Part shown: piece by piece, positions 1 to 10,351 of the stretch
How positions within the stretch are numbered: position 1 is the stretch's first letter
How the letters are laid out: each line of letters begins with the position of its first letter
Assembly (NCBI GenBank): GCA_032433595.1
Contig: JASWJB010000023.1
Span: forward strand, 1-64,000
Origin: Conoideocrella luteorostrata
Lineage: Eukaryota; Ascomycota; Sordariomycetes; Hypocreales; Clavicipitaceae
DNA: 64,000 nucleotides
Direction: 5' to 3'
Notes under the pieces: generated by a model
Database searches by the model: none
What the model saw: only the letters and a program-made list of their open reading frames with translations
What the model was told of the DNA's origin: nothing
Made by a program: the position numbers and the translations under genes

Positions 1-271
1 GACAAAAAATAATAGACACCGCAGGTGCTAGCTCATTGAAGACGCAAAGCAGGAAGCTGTAACAGGCTGGGCACCCGCTGCAATGGATAGTGCTTGTTTG
101 CTTGCCTGTGTTTCCTAAGCTTGACTCTTTTCCCAGCGCCCTGCAGCAAACGTCTTTAGGCAGCAGACTATGATTTGAATCACGGGCAAGCAAACAAATT
201 GTCCAAACGTATTTATGTGGCAGACTGCGATTTAAACATGGCAATCTCTCAATCAAGCCAGACAAGCCTGG

Positions 272-339
272 CCATCCCGCACTCACAAGCCAGACCATCT
301 CGCACTCACAAGTCAGACCGTCCCGCACTCACAAGCCAG
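272..339. repeat. 23-bp tandem repeat, three units
   Basis: Three head-to-tail units begin at 272, 295 and 318 and share the core CCCGCACTCACAAG with a few transitions. They lie directly upstream of the FHA-kinase start at 354, so they are probably in its former promoter or 5' leader. No function is inferred. Confidence 0.85.
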
Positions 340-353
340 CCTGTACGTTCAAC

Positions 354-1645
354 ATGCCGACGGACCGCCATCGACGTGGACTCAACGTCGGCTTCTTTTG
401 CGGCTCAAAGTCACGCTACACACTGGCCACTATAGGACGATGTGGCGATATTGTAGTCAAGGGGGAGGATATATCACGAATACAGTGCTCTTTCGAGATG
501 CATGAGGGCAACATGAAGGAAATTATGCTCCAAGATCGGTCAGTCAATAGATCGACTCAACTTTTCGGTGACTCAGCGATGCCGTTTGAACCAAGGCGGG
601 CTCATCGCCGAGTCGTCGTGGACCCGTATACTAATCGGAAGTTCGGGTTTGGCGGAGCTGCGTGTGATCAGTACCTATTTCGAATCGTTTGGCATAAAAT
701 TCCTGAGCTCGGGATCAACTTTCATACCAGTTATCGAGACCATCCCCGCCACACTCGCACCCCAATCCACACTCCCGGTCCCGAAGAGAGGATGTGGATC
801 AGGTACTCAAAGCGAGAGAAGCTCGGAAGCGGATCGTTTGGTGAGGTTTGGAAGGTCGTCAATATCGATTCTGGTGAGTATCTGGCTGTCAAACATGTGA
901 CAGTGCCAGATATTCACTCCCAGGAGTATGTTCGAGTACAACGGGAGGTCAAGACGTTATCTTGTGTTTCATATGTAAGTAAATCCGACGACATCTATCT
1001 TATTTACGACCAGCTAACAATACCAGAAAAACATCATAGAATACAGAGGGGCTCAATGTGGACCTGGGCATCTTGACATTATCATGGACTGCAAGTCTGG
1101 AAGTCTCCAAGACCTGATCCGGCAGATGTCTTTGTAAAATATCCAAATATGGCAGAGTCATTTCTTCGCCAAATGCTTCAAGCGCTTGATTACCTCGCGA
1201 GCAAGGGCATCATTCACGAGATGTCAAACCCGAGAATATTCTCTACACGCCCACTCCAGATGGAGACTATCTATACCAGCTTGCAGACTTCGGTCTTGCG
1301 AACATAGCTTCCAACGCCCGAACATTCGCCGGATCGAACCGGTACATGGCGCCTGAGCTAGAAAATGGCCTGCAGCAGCCCCAGACGCCCAATATGGATG
1401 TCTGGTCCCTCTTTGTCACTCTCGCATACGCGATGAACGTAGCCGACTTTCGGGCCAAAGACTTGTACACGACCCCCCAACGAATCAAAGCAATTCAGGA
1501 GGCGGCGAATGATAGGATGTTTCAACGGCTTCGAGACATGGCATTTGCTGATCCCGGCCAGCGGGCGACAGCGGGCGACATGTTAGACAAACTCTTCAAC
1601 GGGTTGGGCCGCATAACTCCCCGCAACCGAATGTTGTTGGAATAA
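354..1645 (+). pseudogene. FHA-domain serine/threonine kinase, frameshifted
   Basis: The N-terminal about 130 residues look like a divergent FHA phosphopeptide-binding domain (ISRIQCSFE, then LQDRSVN). A kinase domain follows with glycine loop GSGSFGEV and VAIK-type lysine in AVKHV. A GTAAGT donor at about 977 and a GCTAAC branch mark a short intron. Past it the kinase text continues but changes frame near 1110-1118 and again near 1217. There the catalytic loop RDVKPENILY is out of frame with the preceding residues IIH by one base. DFGLAN, YMAPE and subdomains IX-XI are intact to the stop at 1645. Fungi carry FHA-kinases of this build. As read, the gene cannot make a full kinase. Two one-base sequencing errors are the alternative, and reads would settle it. 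Confidence 0.8.
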
Positions 1646-1863
1646 GTCGCCGCCACCGAAAAGTTTTGGGGAAAACGGGGCAGAAAAATTGAACAAAGAC
1701 CGATCGCTGCAGCGAGCAATAGGCGTCAGACACCCTTTTCTCGTAGAATGGAGAATTAATTGCCCGGTCCTGTCCGAGACACTGAAGAACGGCCTTGCTT
1801 CACTCAAATGAAACCCAGTGGCAAGATTCGCTCACCCTCTTTTCGTAGTATCATCATCATCCG

Positions 1864-1975
1864 TGTCACAAGTGAGCAGCTATGGTCATCTGATTCAGTG
1901 GAATTATGCTTTGTATTCTAGCTAATTGACGAGGAATGAGACCTCTTGTTATAAACAATTATGGGTAGTAATTAG
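1864..1975. repeat. Partial LTR-like repeat, family D
   Basis: It starts TGTCACAAGTGAGCAGCTATGG and resembles the complete copy at 33422-33795 and the copies at 46666-46941 and 56088. Similarity fades after about 110 bp and no target duplication was found, so this is a truncated or decayed copy. Confidence 0.55.
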
Positions 1976-2381
1976 TCTTCGAATTCGTGTGAGTAGCTGT
2001 GGATCATCTGATGGGTGTAGGTTAATGTTGAGATTTTGTGGATTCTGCGGGACTACTAACTTTATTTTATTATTTTAAGGTTTTTTTTTCCGTTTTTCTA
2101 TGTTTTTTTTTTTTTTAGTTTTTTTTTTTTTTAAAATTTTTTTTCTCTGTAAAAGGGAGAGGGACTCTATCTGCGCCAGCCAGGCCAGCATGCTGCGAGG
2201 TACAAACAAAGAAGAGAGAGCATGCGTGTGTGCACGGTAAGCCAACGAACTACTGGTTATGCGGCGCACAAGGATTTCCCGCTCTGACTACCGAGCATGG
2301 AGCAGGACAGATGCAGTAATCACTCTTAATTTAGTAATGTCTTACGGTTCGTAAATCGACCATGCCACGGGGGGTGCAGTG
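1976..2381. other. Intergenic stretch with poly-T tract
   Basis: There are no credible genes here. Positions about 2070-2145 are a long T-rich low-complexity run. Open frames through it are lysine homopolymers and are not coding. Confidence 0.7.
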
Positions 2382-3306
2382 TGTTGCGTTATGTGCCTTC
2401 ATCTCCTAAATACCGGAGAGCCTGATCAAATGTACTGACAGGGATATCGGACCAATGAAAGCATAATATTAAAGGTACTTAATCCGCCACCTATTTTCCA
2501 CCATGATAGAAGTCAAAGCTACCCTGTTTTTTACAAATCGCTACATTACACTAGTCACAACCCACCTAGTCTGCAGCCTGGGCACCCGATTGAGGGCATT
2601 ATTGCCTACTAAAAATAATGCTCGCGCTTAGTTAAGGGTTTCTTTACGGGCCTACAGGTGCTATTAGCTGCCTGCTCACGTACGCTATCTGCCTCGTTAA
2701 TAATTAAAGCCTCTCTGTTAAATATAGTGATTTAAGCGTCTTTGCGAGGCTTATTAAGCTGCTCCAGAGGGTTATTGTGGTGCTCTGGCAGCTTAGAATT
2801 CATCGGTAGTATCGAGAAACGCATCGTAGGGCTTTTTAGTGTGCTAGGTTTTGGTAGGCAGGCGGTGACCACGCTGCGAAGGGTCACGTAATTTGTCCCC
2901 CGCCTGGTATGTTACGCGGGTCACTAGAAGTCCCCAGGGAAAAAAGAGACAAAAGTGGGCAAAGTGGGCCCGCGATACATTTAATCAGGCTCTCCGGTAT
3001 TTAGGAGATACGTGTGAGGGAGCAATTTGCAACAGTGGCAATGGGCAGGAATAGATGGATTTCAAAACGAATGAATTGAATTGAAGAGCCTTGAAAGTGA
3101 TTACTTCTGACGATGATGATCATGATGATGCCTCTTCTGAAGAGCACTTATCCTCCTATATAGTACTTCAGCAGCCGTAACATGTCCTTGAATTCAGTGG
3201 CTTTAAGCGAATATTTCCTGGCATCGTGCCACCTGCTTCCACTATCGTACGATTCTACCAATACGAGGCCTCGATGAATTTCCGAAGGACCTCTCTAATC
3301 TCAGCA
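2382..3306 (-). mobile_element. Solo LTR, family A, with a nested TIR element
   Basis: The left end TGTTGCGTTATGTGCC and right end TAATCTCAGCA match the LTRs at 34788, 11227, 3659 and 54006. The 5-bp target duplication CAGTG is perfect (2377-2381 and 3307-3311). The LTR is about 320 bp but is split by a 605-bp insertion at 2403-3007. The rest resumes at ACGTGTGAGGGAGCAATTTGC. No internal retrotransposon region is present, so it is a solo LTR left by LTR-LTR recombination and later hit by another transposon. Confidence 0.9.
2403..3007. mobile_element. 605-bp TIR element (MITE-like) inside an LTR
   Basis: The termini are inverted repeats of about 28 bp: CTCCTAAATACCGGAGAGCC at the left end and its reverse complement at 2980-3007. 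One mismatch lies further in (GATCAAAT versus GATTAAAT). The flanking dinucleotide AT occurs on both sides, giving a possible 2-bp duplication. There is no transposase frame, so it would be non-autonomous. The inside is AT-rich. The host LTR sequence is continuous on either side, which defines the insertion clearly. Confidence 0.85.
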
Positions 3307-3364
3307 CAGTGCGATGCCATCTCGGGGTGGGTGGCCGCATTGGCCAGAAGCCAATCTGTCTGTC

Positions 3365-5417
3365 CTACTTCCTAGCCTTTGCCCCAACAGTTTGAGTCAT
3401 TATTATTCTACCTCTCTTCGGTTCCGAGGTGCCATGCTCGCCGCCTTGTTCTACGTGACCTCTCTTTGGAGTCCGATTCGCAGAGTTCTCAACGATGGCT
3501 CCTCTACCACGTTGGCCTTCCCTTTCCTTTTTTTCTTCTGCAATCCTAGCACTGCGCCGAGGTGGACCGGACAGAGCTCTGTTTCTTAACCCTCTTGTTT
3601 CGCCGCCCGCAGCCACGAACTTTTTATCACAAGGTAGTGTCGTCTCGTCTGCCACACCTGTTGAGATTAGAGTGGTACCTTTGAAAATGACCGATGCCTC
3701 GTATTAGCTAGATTCGTACGATAGTGGAAGAAGGTGGTATGATGCCAAGGAACGTAGGCCTAAGGCCACTAAAATCCAGGGAATTTCCCAGTCGCTGAAG
3801 GACTATATAGAAGGGTCACGATGCCCTTCAGAGGGCATCTATAAAGTCAGAATATCATCTATCAATATCACTGCACACACTCTTCAATATCGTTAAATTC
3901 ATCTATTTCGTCTATTCCTGCCTATTTCCACTGTTGCCAAATTGCTCCTGCTCCTATCTATAAAGGCACATAACGCAACAACACCCTTCGTGCTTCGTGA
4001 CAGGAGTCCTCAAGTCATGCTGCTCGTTAGTATCAGTAGCATCGGATTCCTCGCAGAAGATGGCTGAGTGCCGACTATTATGTCTCAGTCGTTTGGGAGG
4101 CTGTTCATCTTCGGTTACATCGGAGCAGCGGCTGCGCTTGGATCGGCCCGGGGGTGAGAAGACACCTCGAGCCGCTAGATGCGACGTCGCGATTCCAATA
4201 TTCCGCCGAGTAGCCTCTTCTGCGTCCTGCGCGCTGTGGGTGACTACCGGCTGGAAAATTGATGCTTCCCTCGTCCTTCCGCCAGCCCGTCTCTCTGTAC
4301 CAGAGGCTTCGGCATCTGCAGGAGCTGAACCCAGGTTGCCATCGATCCTACCATGGGTGACGTTAAAGGGTGGTGCCGCCAGCCCGAAAATTACTTCAGG
4401 TTGTCCCCGTTTGACACTAGAAGCAGCAGCAGGAGTTTCCACCAACTTCTCTTCCTCTGGGCCTTCGTACATCCACTTCATTCCCGGCATGTCACTCCAT
4501 TCCGATCTCCAGATGCCATCTTTTATCCAGATGCTCTTGACACTTTCGTAGGCCATAGCATCGAGATCGCAAGTCAAATCGACTCTAGTGCCCGGTTTCT
4601 TGTAGAACATCTCGTCTCTGATCCAGACGCGCTCCTTGGGTATCTGATATTTAAATTGATGGTAGGGGCGAGATGCCTCAGGATTGCAAACGGTGGGCCT
4701 CGGAATAGGATATTGAGGTGTCTGGGTAGACTTGGTAGGCCGCGAACGAGGCTTCTGTTGTTCTGGTTGGCGTGGACGAGGGCCAATACCAAAGAGACGT
4801 TCTTGTTCCTGCCCTGATTCCGACTTTGGTTCCGATGCCAATTCAGATTCTTTTTCTGAATCCGGCTCTGAGTCGGATTCCTCGTGACCCCAACGCATGC
4901 CTGGCCTGGTCCTAAACGTGGCGGGGTCATAACTGCCAGAAAAAGGGCCATCCCTGGCATCGAACCCTTTACGCATCGGATGACTACCCTTGGGCCAAGC
5001 TGGGCCCCATTCGTCCCCCTAGATGCCTTGTTCTACCCAGCGGCTTCGGACATTGTTCTCGGCGTTAGCCCGATCATTTGAAGAATCATCCCACGGCAAC
5101 GTTTGTCTTCGGCCAAAACGTTCATGTGCTCTCTGATGTTCCAGCCGTTCGGTCTCGCGTTTAACCTGACTCTCGAACTGTTTCCATGGTAGTGACTTGT
5201 AGAGAGCCAACATTTTTTGTTGATGTTCATAAAATGGGTCTACAACAGGAGACGCCGGGGTCGGTGGCTGCGTTGTTTCTGCATACGGCGGGGGGTTTCG
5301 GTTGTAGCGTCTATCTCTCTCGCTGGCAAGCTGCTGAGGATCGTCATGTAGCTGTTGGAGTGCTTCAGCCACCTGCGGTAGAACGGAGCGCTGAGGCCTA
5401 TTGAAAGTGAAGGACAT
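3365..5417 (-). pseudogene. Conserved fungal gene of unknown function, broken by stop, frameshift and LTR
   Basis: The start is the ATG at 5415-5417 (MSFTFNRPQRS). The frame reads to RSRWVEQGI, meets TAG at 5019-5021, then continues in the same frame as GDEWGPAWPKG down to about 3986. It includes an acidic Ser/Glu repeat, EASRPYHQF, DMPGMKWMYE and a basic region PPKRLRHNS. A solo LTR (3659-3980) interrupts the tail. Past it the C-terminus continues one base out of frame as SGPPRRSARIAEEKK and ends at 3365. From memory this is a widespread filamentous-fungal family, often ending in PPRRSARIA, with no known function; the usual residue at the stop is Trp, so TGG to TAG fits RIP. As it stands it is a pseudogene. 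Confidence 0.75.
3659..3980 (+). mobile_element. Solo LTR, family A (322 bp)
   Basis: It runs from TGTTGAGATTAGAG to CATAACGCAACA with the perfect 5-bp duplication ACACC (3654-3658 and 3981-3985). A TATA-like ACTATATAGA near 3802 sets the transcriptional direction. It sits in the 3' part of the minus-strand gene at 3365-5417, whose last coded residues run into LTR sequence. Confidence 0.95.
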
Positions 5418-5429
5418 CTTTGTGAGATG

Positions 5430-5770
5430 ATGATGGCGGTGGTGATGAGGCACATGAACTAGGGTGGCAGAGGATGGAAAGTTTTGTTTGTTGGAAGTGA
5501 GTTGGGCGTCTAAAGTTGCGCCATGCATCTGACAAAGCGGAGCCAGGCAGCAGCCAACTCGAGACACTATTTACGTGCGAAAGGCTATTTTTTGAAGGCA
5601 GCGCGAGCAAACGAAAAGAAGAAAAGAAACAATGCTCCAACCTAAAGAAAGGGCTGCCATGCAGTGGAAAAAACACGAGCCATCGTGTCACAAAATCCAA
5701 CAAAAGGTGAAGCTCCACACAAATAGCGTGAATAATGCATTTTATCTAGCCTGTGACACACTGGGGGTTC
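5430..5770. repeat. Segment shared with 8700-9015 (duplicated upstream region)
   Basis: The 5' flank of the broken gene (from GATGATGGCGGTGGTGATGAGG through CGAGCAAACGAAAAGAAG, and GGGCTGCCATGCAGTGG) recurs at about 8705-9015 with roughly 85-90% identity by eye. The second copy lacks the coding part. The far end (5690-5770, GTGAAGCTCCAC to TAATGCATTTTAT) also recurs inverted at about 33940-34015, so a dispersed repeat is nested there. Confidence 0.75.
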
Positions 5771-6183
5771 CAGTAAATCTCAGGTCCAAGCTACTGATGC
5801 GATGCTCCAGGTGGGGCACAGGTAACACAATACGAATTTATGGGTCCTTACAATCATGTGGCATATTCTCAGCATAAGCTTAGTTTCTGCTTTGCATTTG
5901 CTAACCCTGTTCTTTCTTTCTTCTTTGTTATATTCTTGCCCGTAAGAAGAACCTAACTATACGGCAGGAATATCCTAGGGTTGGTGGTCCCAGTAATATC
6001 CAATCCAGCTTGCGTGCCGCAATGCGACTCTGGGGGTTGGAAATTTATGGACACAGACTGTATTATCGTAAGGGTTATAAGATAAGATGTACGTAATCAA
6101 AGCAAAGTGAAACACAAGTCAGGTGTAAAGTAGTTGTAAGATGGTTGTTAATTTCATCACTATCAGGCTGGACTCGACCTTTT

Positions 6184-6443
6184 ATCTCTTTGGCGACCGT
6201 AAGGCCACACTCTCGTGCCAGTCTCCACAAGCACCTCTGTCAACACGGAAGACCTAGAGTGACCTTCAGTAGTCCTCTGGGCTGTGAGACGTGCGATGTA
6301 TCTCTTTGTATTTCGAAAATTTGCTAGGACTTCTATCATAGTATAAATAGCAGGCAGGATACGTACCTTCCAGTGCTCCACTTCTAATTGGCTACGACCC
6401 CCTATCCGGTACCAAAGTGTGGCCTTAGGGTCGCCAAAGAGAT
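6184..6443. mobile_element. 260-bp TIR element candidate
   Basis: Inverted termini are ATCTCTTTGGCGACC plus TAAGGCCACACT at the left (6184-6212) and the reverse complement at 6415-6443, with one mismatch in the TIR core. A weaker match (GACTCG) extends outward on both sides. It has no coding potential and no clear target duplication. It looks like a MITE. Confidence 0.6.
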
Positions 6444-6669
6444 GTGCCGAGTCTGTCACGTGAGTGACCTAAGTACCCTGTCCTAGCTATGGCTATCTTG
6501 ATACGTAACAGTGGGTATATTTAGGGTATATATGCCTTGCATATGCCCTAAGAAAAATTTAATTTGCACTAATACACTGTGAAGTCTTGCATATGCTCAG
6601 CATTTGTAGCTGCTCTTCACCGCTTGCCTAATTAGGCGGGTCCCAGCCCCTTTCTGGGCCATCGCATCA

Positions 6670-7222
6670 ATGGTTGGACCTGAGATTTATTGTGTGTATG
6701 CCGCCGCTCTCCTTCTTGACCCCTCGAAACGACGGAAATACATTGAACAAAACTGGAGGGCGTCCTGGCAAGCCCCAGCCACTGCTGCGGCGCAGAAAAT
6801 TTGGTTAGACGAGTATAAGACTTCGGCGATTCCGGAATCCTTGCGGGTGTCTCTAGATATGCCCTCTTCTAGGAGGCAGCGCAATAAGCTTAATGAGCTA
6901 TTGAGCGATATCGCAGTCACTAGTCCTATAGTAGATAATGCTGATGATTTTGAAACCTTTGTTAATGCGCCTCTGACTCAGATTACTGGGTCTCCTCTCT
7001 AGTGGTGGCTACATTTAGATCAAAGGAAATCATATCCATGACTATCTTATATAGCTATTGACATCCTCTCCATTCCTCCTGAATCATCTGATGTAGAGTC
7101 GCACTTTTTATTTACGCGCTGTACGCTATCATGGGATAGAGAGAGCATAACGTGCAAGAATCTAGCGAAGGTGGAGTGCGTGGGCAACTGGATACGCGAA
7201 GGTATCATTGTTCCTAGGTCGC
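6670..7222 (+). pseudogene. hAT-family transposase C-terminal relic
   Basis: The frame starts near MVGPEIYCVYAAALLLDPS, continues with KRRKYIEQNW and meets TAG at 7000-7002. The same frame continues with WWLHLDQRKSYP, TGA at 7039-7041, then LSYIAIDILSIPPESSDVE and a short tail. The W-rich stretch followed by LS.IAIDILSIP is the hAT dimerisation region, which ends transposases of the hAT superfamily. The catalytic N-terminal parts are missing and two in-frame stops remain, so it is a dead fragment. Confidence 0.8.
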
Positions 7223-7339
7223 ACGGCGGCAGGGGAGTTCTTTCGAGCGGTGCTGTTGAATTTGGTATAAATACAGAGGCCGAGGATTTGCTAGATTAGA
7301 AAAACGCCACGTTCTTTTAGATTGCTATAAATAGATGTG

Positions 7340-7475
7340 GCTTTCCTGGATATCAATGTTGCTAAACTGGCTATGTGGCTATCTGAATATCAATTTGGAT
7401 ATATCGATATCCAGATAGTATCGCGAGCTTATCTGGATATCGATATAAGGCCCTGAATTTTGGTGGATATCGATA
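7340..7475. repeat. Palindromic GATATC-rich inverted repeats
   Basis: GATATCGATATCC and its relatives occur about five times. TATCGATATCCAGATA and TATCTGGATATCGATA form an inverted pair around 7400-7445. The block follows the hAT relic and could be the end of that element (subterminal repeats). No defined TIR or target duplication was found. Confidence 0.5.
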
Positions 7476-7479
7476 TAGA

Positions 7480-7636
7480 CAGGTCTGTTCAGGACGCAAG
7501 TGTCTCAGATTGTAGGGGTATTTATAAGGGGATTTGGACACGGCCGTCAGACGAGGGATTCTGCATCAATCATCTAAGTAACACTGCACATCCCACCAAT
7601 GCGAACAAATTTGAACCTCTCCTATCAATTCCAACA
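7480..7636 (+). mobile_element. Truncated LTR, family B
   Basis: From GTCTCAGATTGTAGGGGTATTTATA to CAATTCCAACA it matches the 3' two-thirds of the LTRs at 29712-29954 and 12211-12449 (TATTTATA box, CGTCAGACGAGGGATTC, GAACCTCTC). The first about 80 bp are missing and no target duplication remains. Confidence 0.75.
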
Positions 7637-7757
7637 CGTATAAAAGGGGCCCGGCCACTTAGTCAATGGAACGGACAATATATCCATTCCAGTTCCCCGG
7701 AGCCTCAATACATGCAATGTTTCCGCCATTCACACTGACAATCACTTCCCCTGTACA

Positions 7758-8054
7758 CTAGCGGTTTACGTATCCAGTTAACTTCCAGTTTCCTCCGCCG
7801 TTAAATAAATACTGGGAGCATCCCTGAAAGCTAATGGGAGAGCAAGATACAGCTTTGGTTCCTCCCGCCGAAGTTGCTCCTAAACCACGGCAAGCTTGTC
7901 CAGGGGCATAACAGTTGAAAATCCAAGACGTCTCCTGAGCTAGCTTCTTGTGAACTAGAAATGCTGGATTATCCGACTCGGTTTCAGGACATGGGGCTGG
8001 GCTCGCACCAACTAAAGGAGACAAAGCTGCGCTCCAGAGTGCTGCAATGGCCAT
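7758..8054 (-). CDS. Small secreted cysteine-containing protein (putative)
   Basis: An ATG at 8052-8054 opens a 98-residue frame. A hydrophobic leader (MAIAALWSAALSPLVGA) precedes a mature part with five Cys, Gly-rich stretches and the ending NWKLTGYVNR. The leader looks like a signal peptide with cleavage near GAS-PAP. No family is recognised. The ATG overlaps the stop of the upstream frame at 8054-8323, which is unusual for fungi. The two could instead be exons of one gene whose splice was not resolved. An upstream in-frame ATG at 8108 would bury the leader. Confidence 0.5.
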   Translation of the reverse strand: MAIAALWSAALSPLVGASPAPCPETESDNPAFLVHKKLAQETSWIFNCYAPGQACRGLGATSAGGTKAVSCSPISFQGCSQYLFNGGGNWKLTGYVNR

Positions 8055-8323
8055 TACTTGAGTACTAATGTGTACACTGTTGCTAGTGGATCCGGCTGTA
8101 AAACGCATTTTTGGCAGAATGCTCCGACAGAATCGAGTTGAGCTTGGTAATCGTTGGGGACAGAAGAGACTTCGTAGTAAACGTCCTCGCCGTCCTTAGA
8201 GGCGAGAGCAGCTTTACTGTTGACTTCTTGCAGCTTTGCGGTAATGGTTTCGATTCTGCTTGCCCTTTCTTCAGGCGAATCGATCGAGGGAGGAAGAGAA
8301 AACTTGATCTTGATTGTTGGCAT
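8054..8323 (-). CDS. Small hypothetical protein (MPTIKIKF...)
   Basis: The frame starts MPTIKIKFSLPPSIDS and has a charged helical middle (EERASRIETITAKLQEVN). It ends with a short Cys pair (CQKC) and runs to TAA at 8054-8056. Its last bases overlap the ATG of the secreted frame downstream. The composition looks coding: balanced residues and no low complexity. The family is not recognised. It may be a first exon joined to the next frame. Confidence 0.4.
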   Translation of the reverse strand: MPTIKIKFSLPPSIDSPEERASRIETITAKLQEVNSKAALASKDGEDVYYEVSSVPNDYQAQLDSVGAFCQKCVLQPDPLATVYTLVLK

Positions 8324-8586
8324 TATGCGAGATATTCGAATCAACTGGCAGAGGTGCCGTGGTATTTGTATAGTCTAGTAAGTAAGAAAGATAATCGCGA
8401 TTAAGATAAGCGAGCGAAGGTTTGTTGTACCTATGTATTACCATTTGACTGGAGGGGATGTTTTGACAATGAGTAGGCAATAAAGCTGGCAGTCCTCTCA
8501 TAGGAGGAGAGGAGGCGAAAGCTGTCACAAGATGATGTTATAAGCTAACATTTGGCTGACACGTAGCAGTCTGTTTTTTTTTTTTG

Positions 8587-8672
8587 TTTATTTAGCTTCG
8601 AGTGTTTGTCTTCGCTACTTTTTGCTTTGTTTAGCCTCGAGGGCTTGCTTTCGCTACTATTTACTTTGTTTA
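8587..8672. repeat. Imperfect tandem repeat, about 42 bp, two units
   Basis: The unit TTTAGC(C/T)TCGAG...TTCGCTACT...CTTTGT is repeated in tandem. It sits just before the truncated duplicate of the 5.4-kb upstream region. Confidence 0.65.
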
Positions 8673-8699
8673 GCTTAGCGTACGCACGAGCGTCACGTG

Positions 8700-9015
8700 A
8701 AGTCCTGGATGATGGTGGTGGTGATGAGGCACATGAACTAGGGTGGCAGAGGATGGAAAGTTTTGTTTGTTGGAAGTGAGCTGCAGGGCACAAGTGGCGC
8801 GATGCGTCTGACAAAGCGGAGCCAGGCAGCAGCCAATTCGAGACACAATTTACGTGCGAGGGGTTAATTTGTGAGGGCAGCGCGAGCAAACAAAAAGAAG
8901 AAAAGAAAAGAGGTTTGAGGTGTAATGGTAACTCCCACAGCCGTATGCCTGCAACGCCTGGTGATGCTACAATCCAAAGGAAGGGCTACCATGCAGTGGG
9001 AAAAAAACACGAGCC
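8700..9015. repeat. Truncated second copy of the 5430-5690 segment
   Basis: It carries the same leader and promoter block as upstream of the gene at 3365-5417: GGTGGTGATGAGGCACATGAAC, GGAAAGTTTTGTTTGTTGG, CTGACAAAGCGGAGCC, then GCAGTGGGAAAAAAACACGAGCC. The coding part has been replaced by the tandem repeat at 8587-8672, so only non-coding flank remains. Confidence 0.75.
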
Positions 9016-9028
9016 AGACCCACACACC

Positions 9029-9116
9029 TGTTTACCACTTGACTATGGAGCAAGGGTGTAGGCCTACTAAACTGTTGCTCCAGTAGCTGCAATTTGGCCA
9101 TGTATTCTACGCAACA
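9029..9116. mobile_element. Very short LTR-like element, family G (88 bp)
   Basis: It begins TGTTTACCACTTGACTATGG and ends TATTCTACGCAACA. The flanks ACACC (9024-9028) and ATACC (9117-9121) are a 5-bp duplication differing by one CpA-to-TpA change. Copies occur at 43964-44059 and, inverted, at 42826-42922. Confidence 0.7.
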
Positions 9117-10148
9117 ATACCATAATAACATAAGTTAAATTGGTCATAACTATCGCATTTAAAGCCTGAATTCGATGAAATCAATATTATTAGCTAGCTA
9201 ATTCAATGGACTAAAATGCTGTATGTTATTTGTTTAATTCAATCACATGTTTTAGTCGTGTGGGCATCGGAATACTGTGGCCATAGTGTAGTTAACAGCT
9301 CTGTTATTTCTCAAATAGTACTGGAACACGCAGATATGCACAATGGAAATAAAGACTGTGTCGAATGGACAAGGCGATGCCACCCTCTGATCTCAGATCT
9401 GACCTTAGATTTCCTAGCCTGATCCCGGCCACACGCTAATCCTACCAATTAAACTATTGCTCCACATTCTGATCGCATCTGATCGCATCTGATCCCCTGC
9501 CCCACTCGGATCCCACCCTCTGAGCCACCGTTCACTGGCCCCGGGAGCTCGTGAGCTCTTCCACTGCACTAAAGTTTGCTGCTTTGGGAAAATTCGCTTA
9601 AGAAGAGTGGTGACTGGAGGAGTACTCTATAGATCACTCCACAGAGCATCAACGGACCACAACTAGTCAATGCGCTAGCTGTCACGGGAGTACGAGATGG
9701 GAAGAGGAACAGCAGGAGGCCGTATCCTTTGATGCTACCCAACACACCGGCTAGGCTGCTTTTCGGCTGATTGTTCCCTTTCCTCGGCTGCATAGGTGCC
9801 GTTGTCTTGCATTAGAGCGCGCAAACCACATATTTTGGACATGATCAATTTCATTCATTTCTTTCAGTTTCCACTGCGTCAAATGGCTGGCTGGCTGCAT
9901 ATCACGTGACGCAGGCACAGCAGCGAAGCAGCAGTCGTCATTCGGCCAGGCCGCAGAAGATAGAAAGAAGAATGCACCATCTCATCTCAACAAGGACCTC
10001 CGTCCCCTTCACGAGGGCAAAAGAGTGACGGGAAGTGAGCAGCTGCACCTGATATGTGACAAGCGAGCAGCTATGGCTACAAATGCGACCATCAAGAGCA
10101 ACACGCATACAATAACCCCAATGCCGCTCGTATCATGCTCTCGAAATC
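9117..10148. other. Intergenic stretch without recognised genes
   Basis: Only short overlapping frames are present. A triplicated 10-mer CTGATCGCAT lies near 9475-9495. Fragments resembling family D (GCGAGCAGCTATGG near 10060) are visible. Nothing else is supported. Confidence 0.6.
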
Positions 10149-10351
10149 TGTGGGTTGCACAGGGGTGCTGTGCAAGTTGATCTAGATCAAATGCATCAAA
10201 ATACAATATATTCAATAATAATCTCTATCTAAGAGGGGAAAAACAAGTCAAGATACGATGCCTACGATGCTCGTATAAATAGGGTGGCCGAAAGGTGACC
10301 ACGTGACTCGCTCCGTGCTCTTGTTGTGTGCTTGGCGGCAAGATTCTAACA
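10149..10351 (+). mobile_element. Solo LTR, family E (203 bp)
   Basis: It runs from TGTGGGTTGCACAGGGG to AGATTCTAACA with the perfect 5-bp duplication AAATC (10144-10148 and 10352-10356). It contains CGTATAAATAGGG (TATA box) and CACGTGACTCG. Its near-identical sibling is at 43230-43436. It ends 17 bp before the ATG of the broken gene at 10369, so it lies in that gene's promoter or leader. Confidence 0.95.

Noticed and set aside
2079..2270. Lysine-rich open frame on the minus strand
   Set aside because: It is produced by poly-T/poly-A low complexity and has no coding features.
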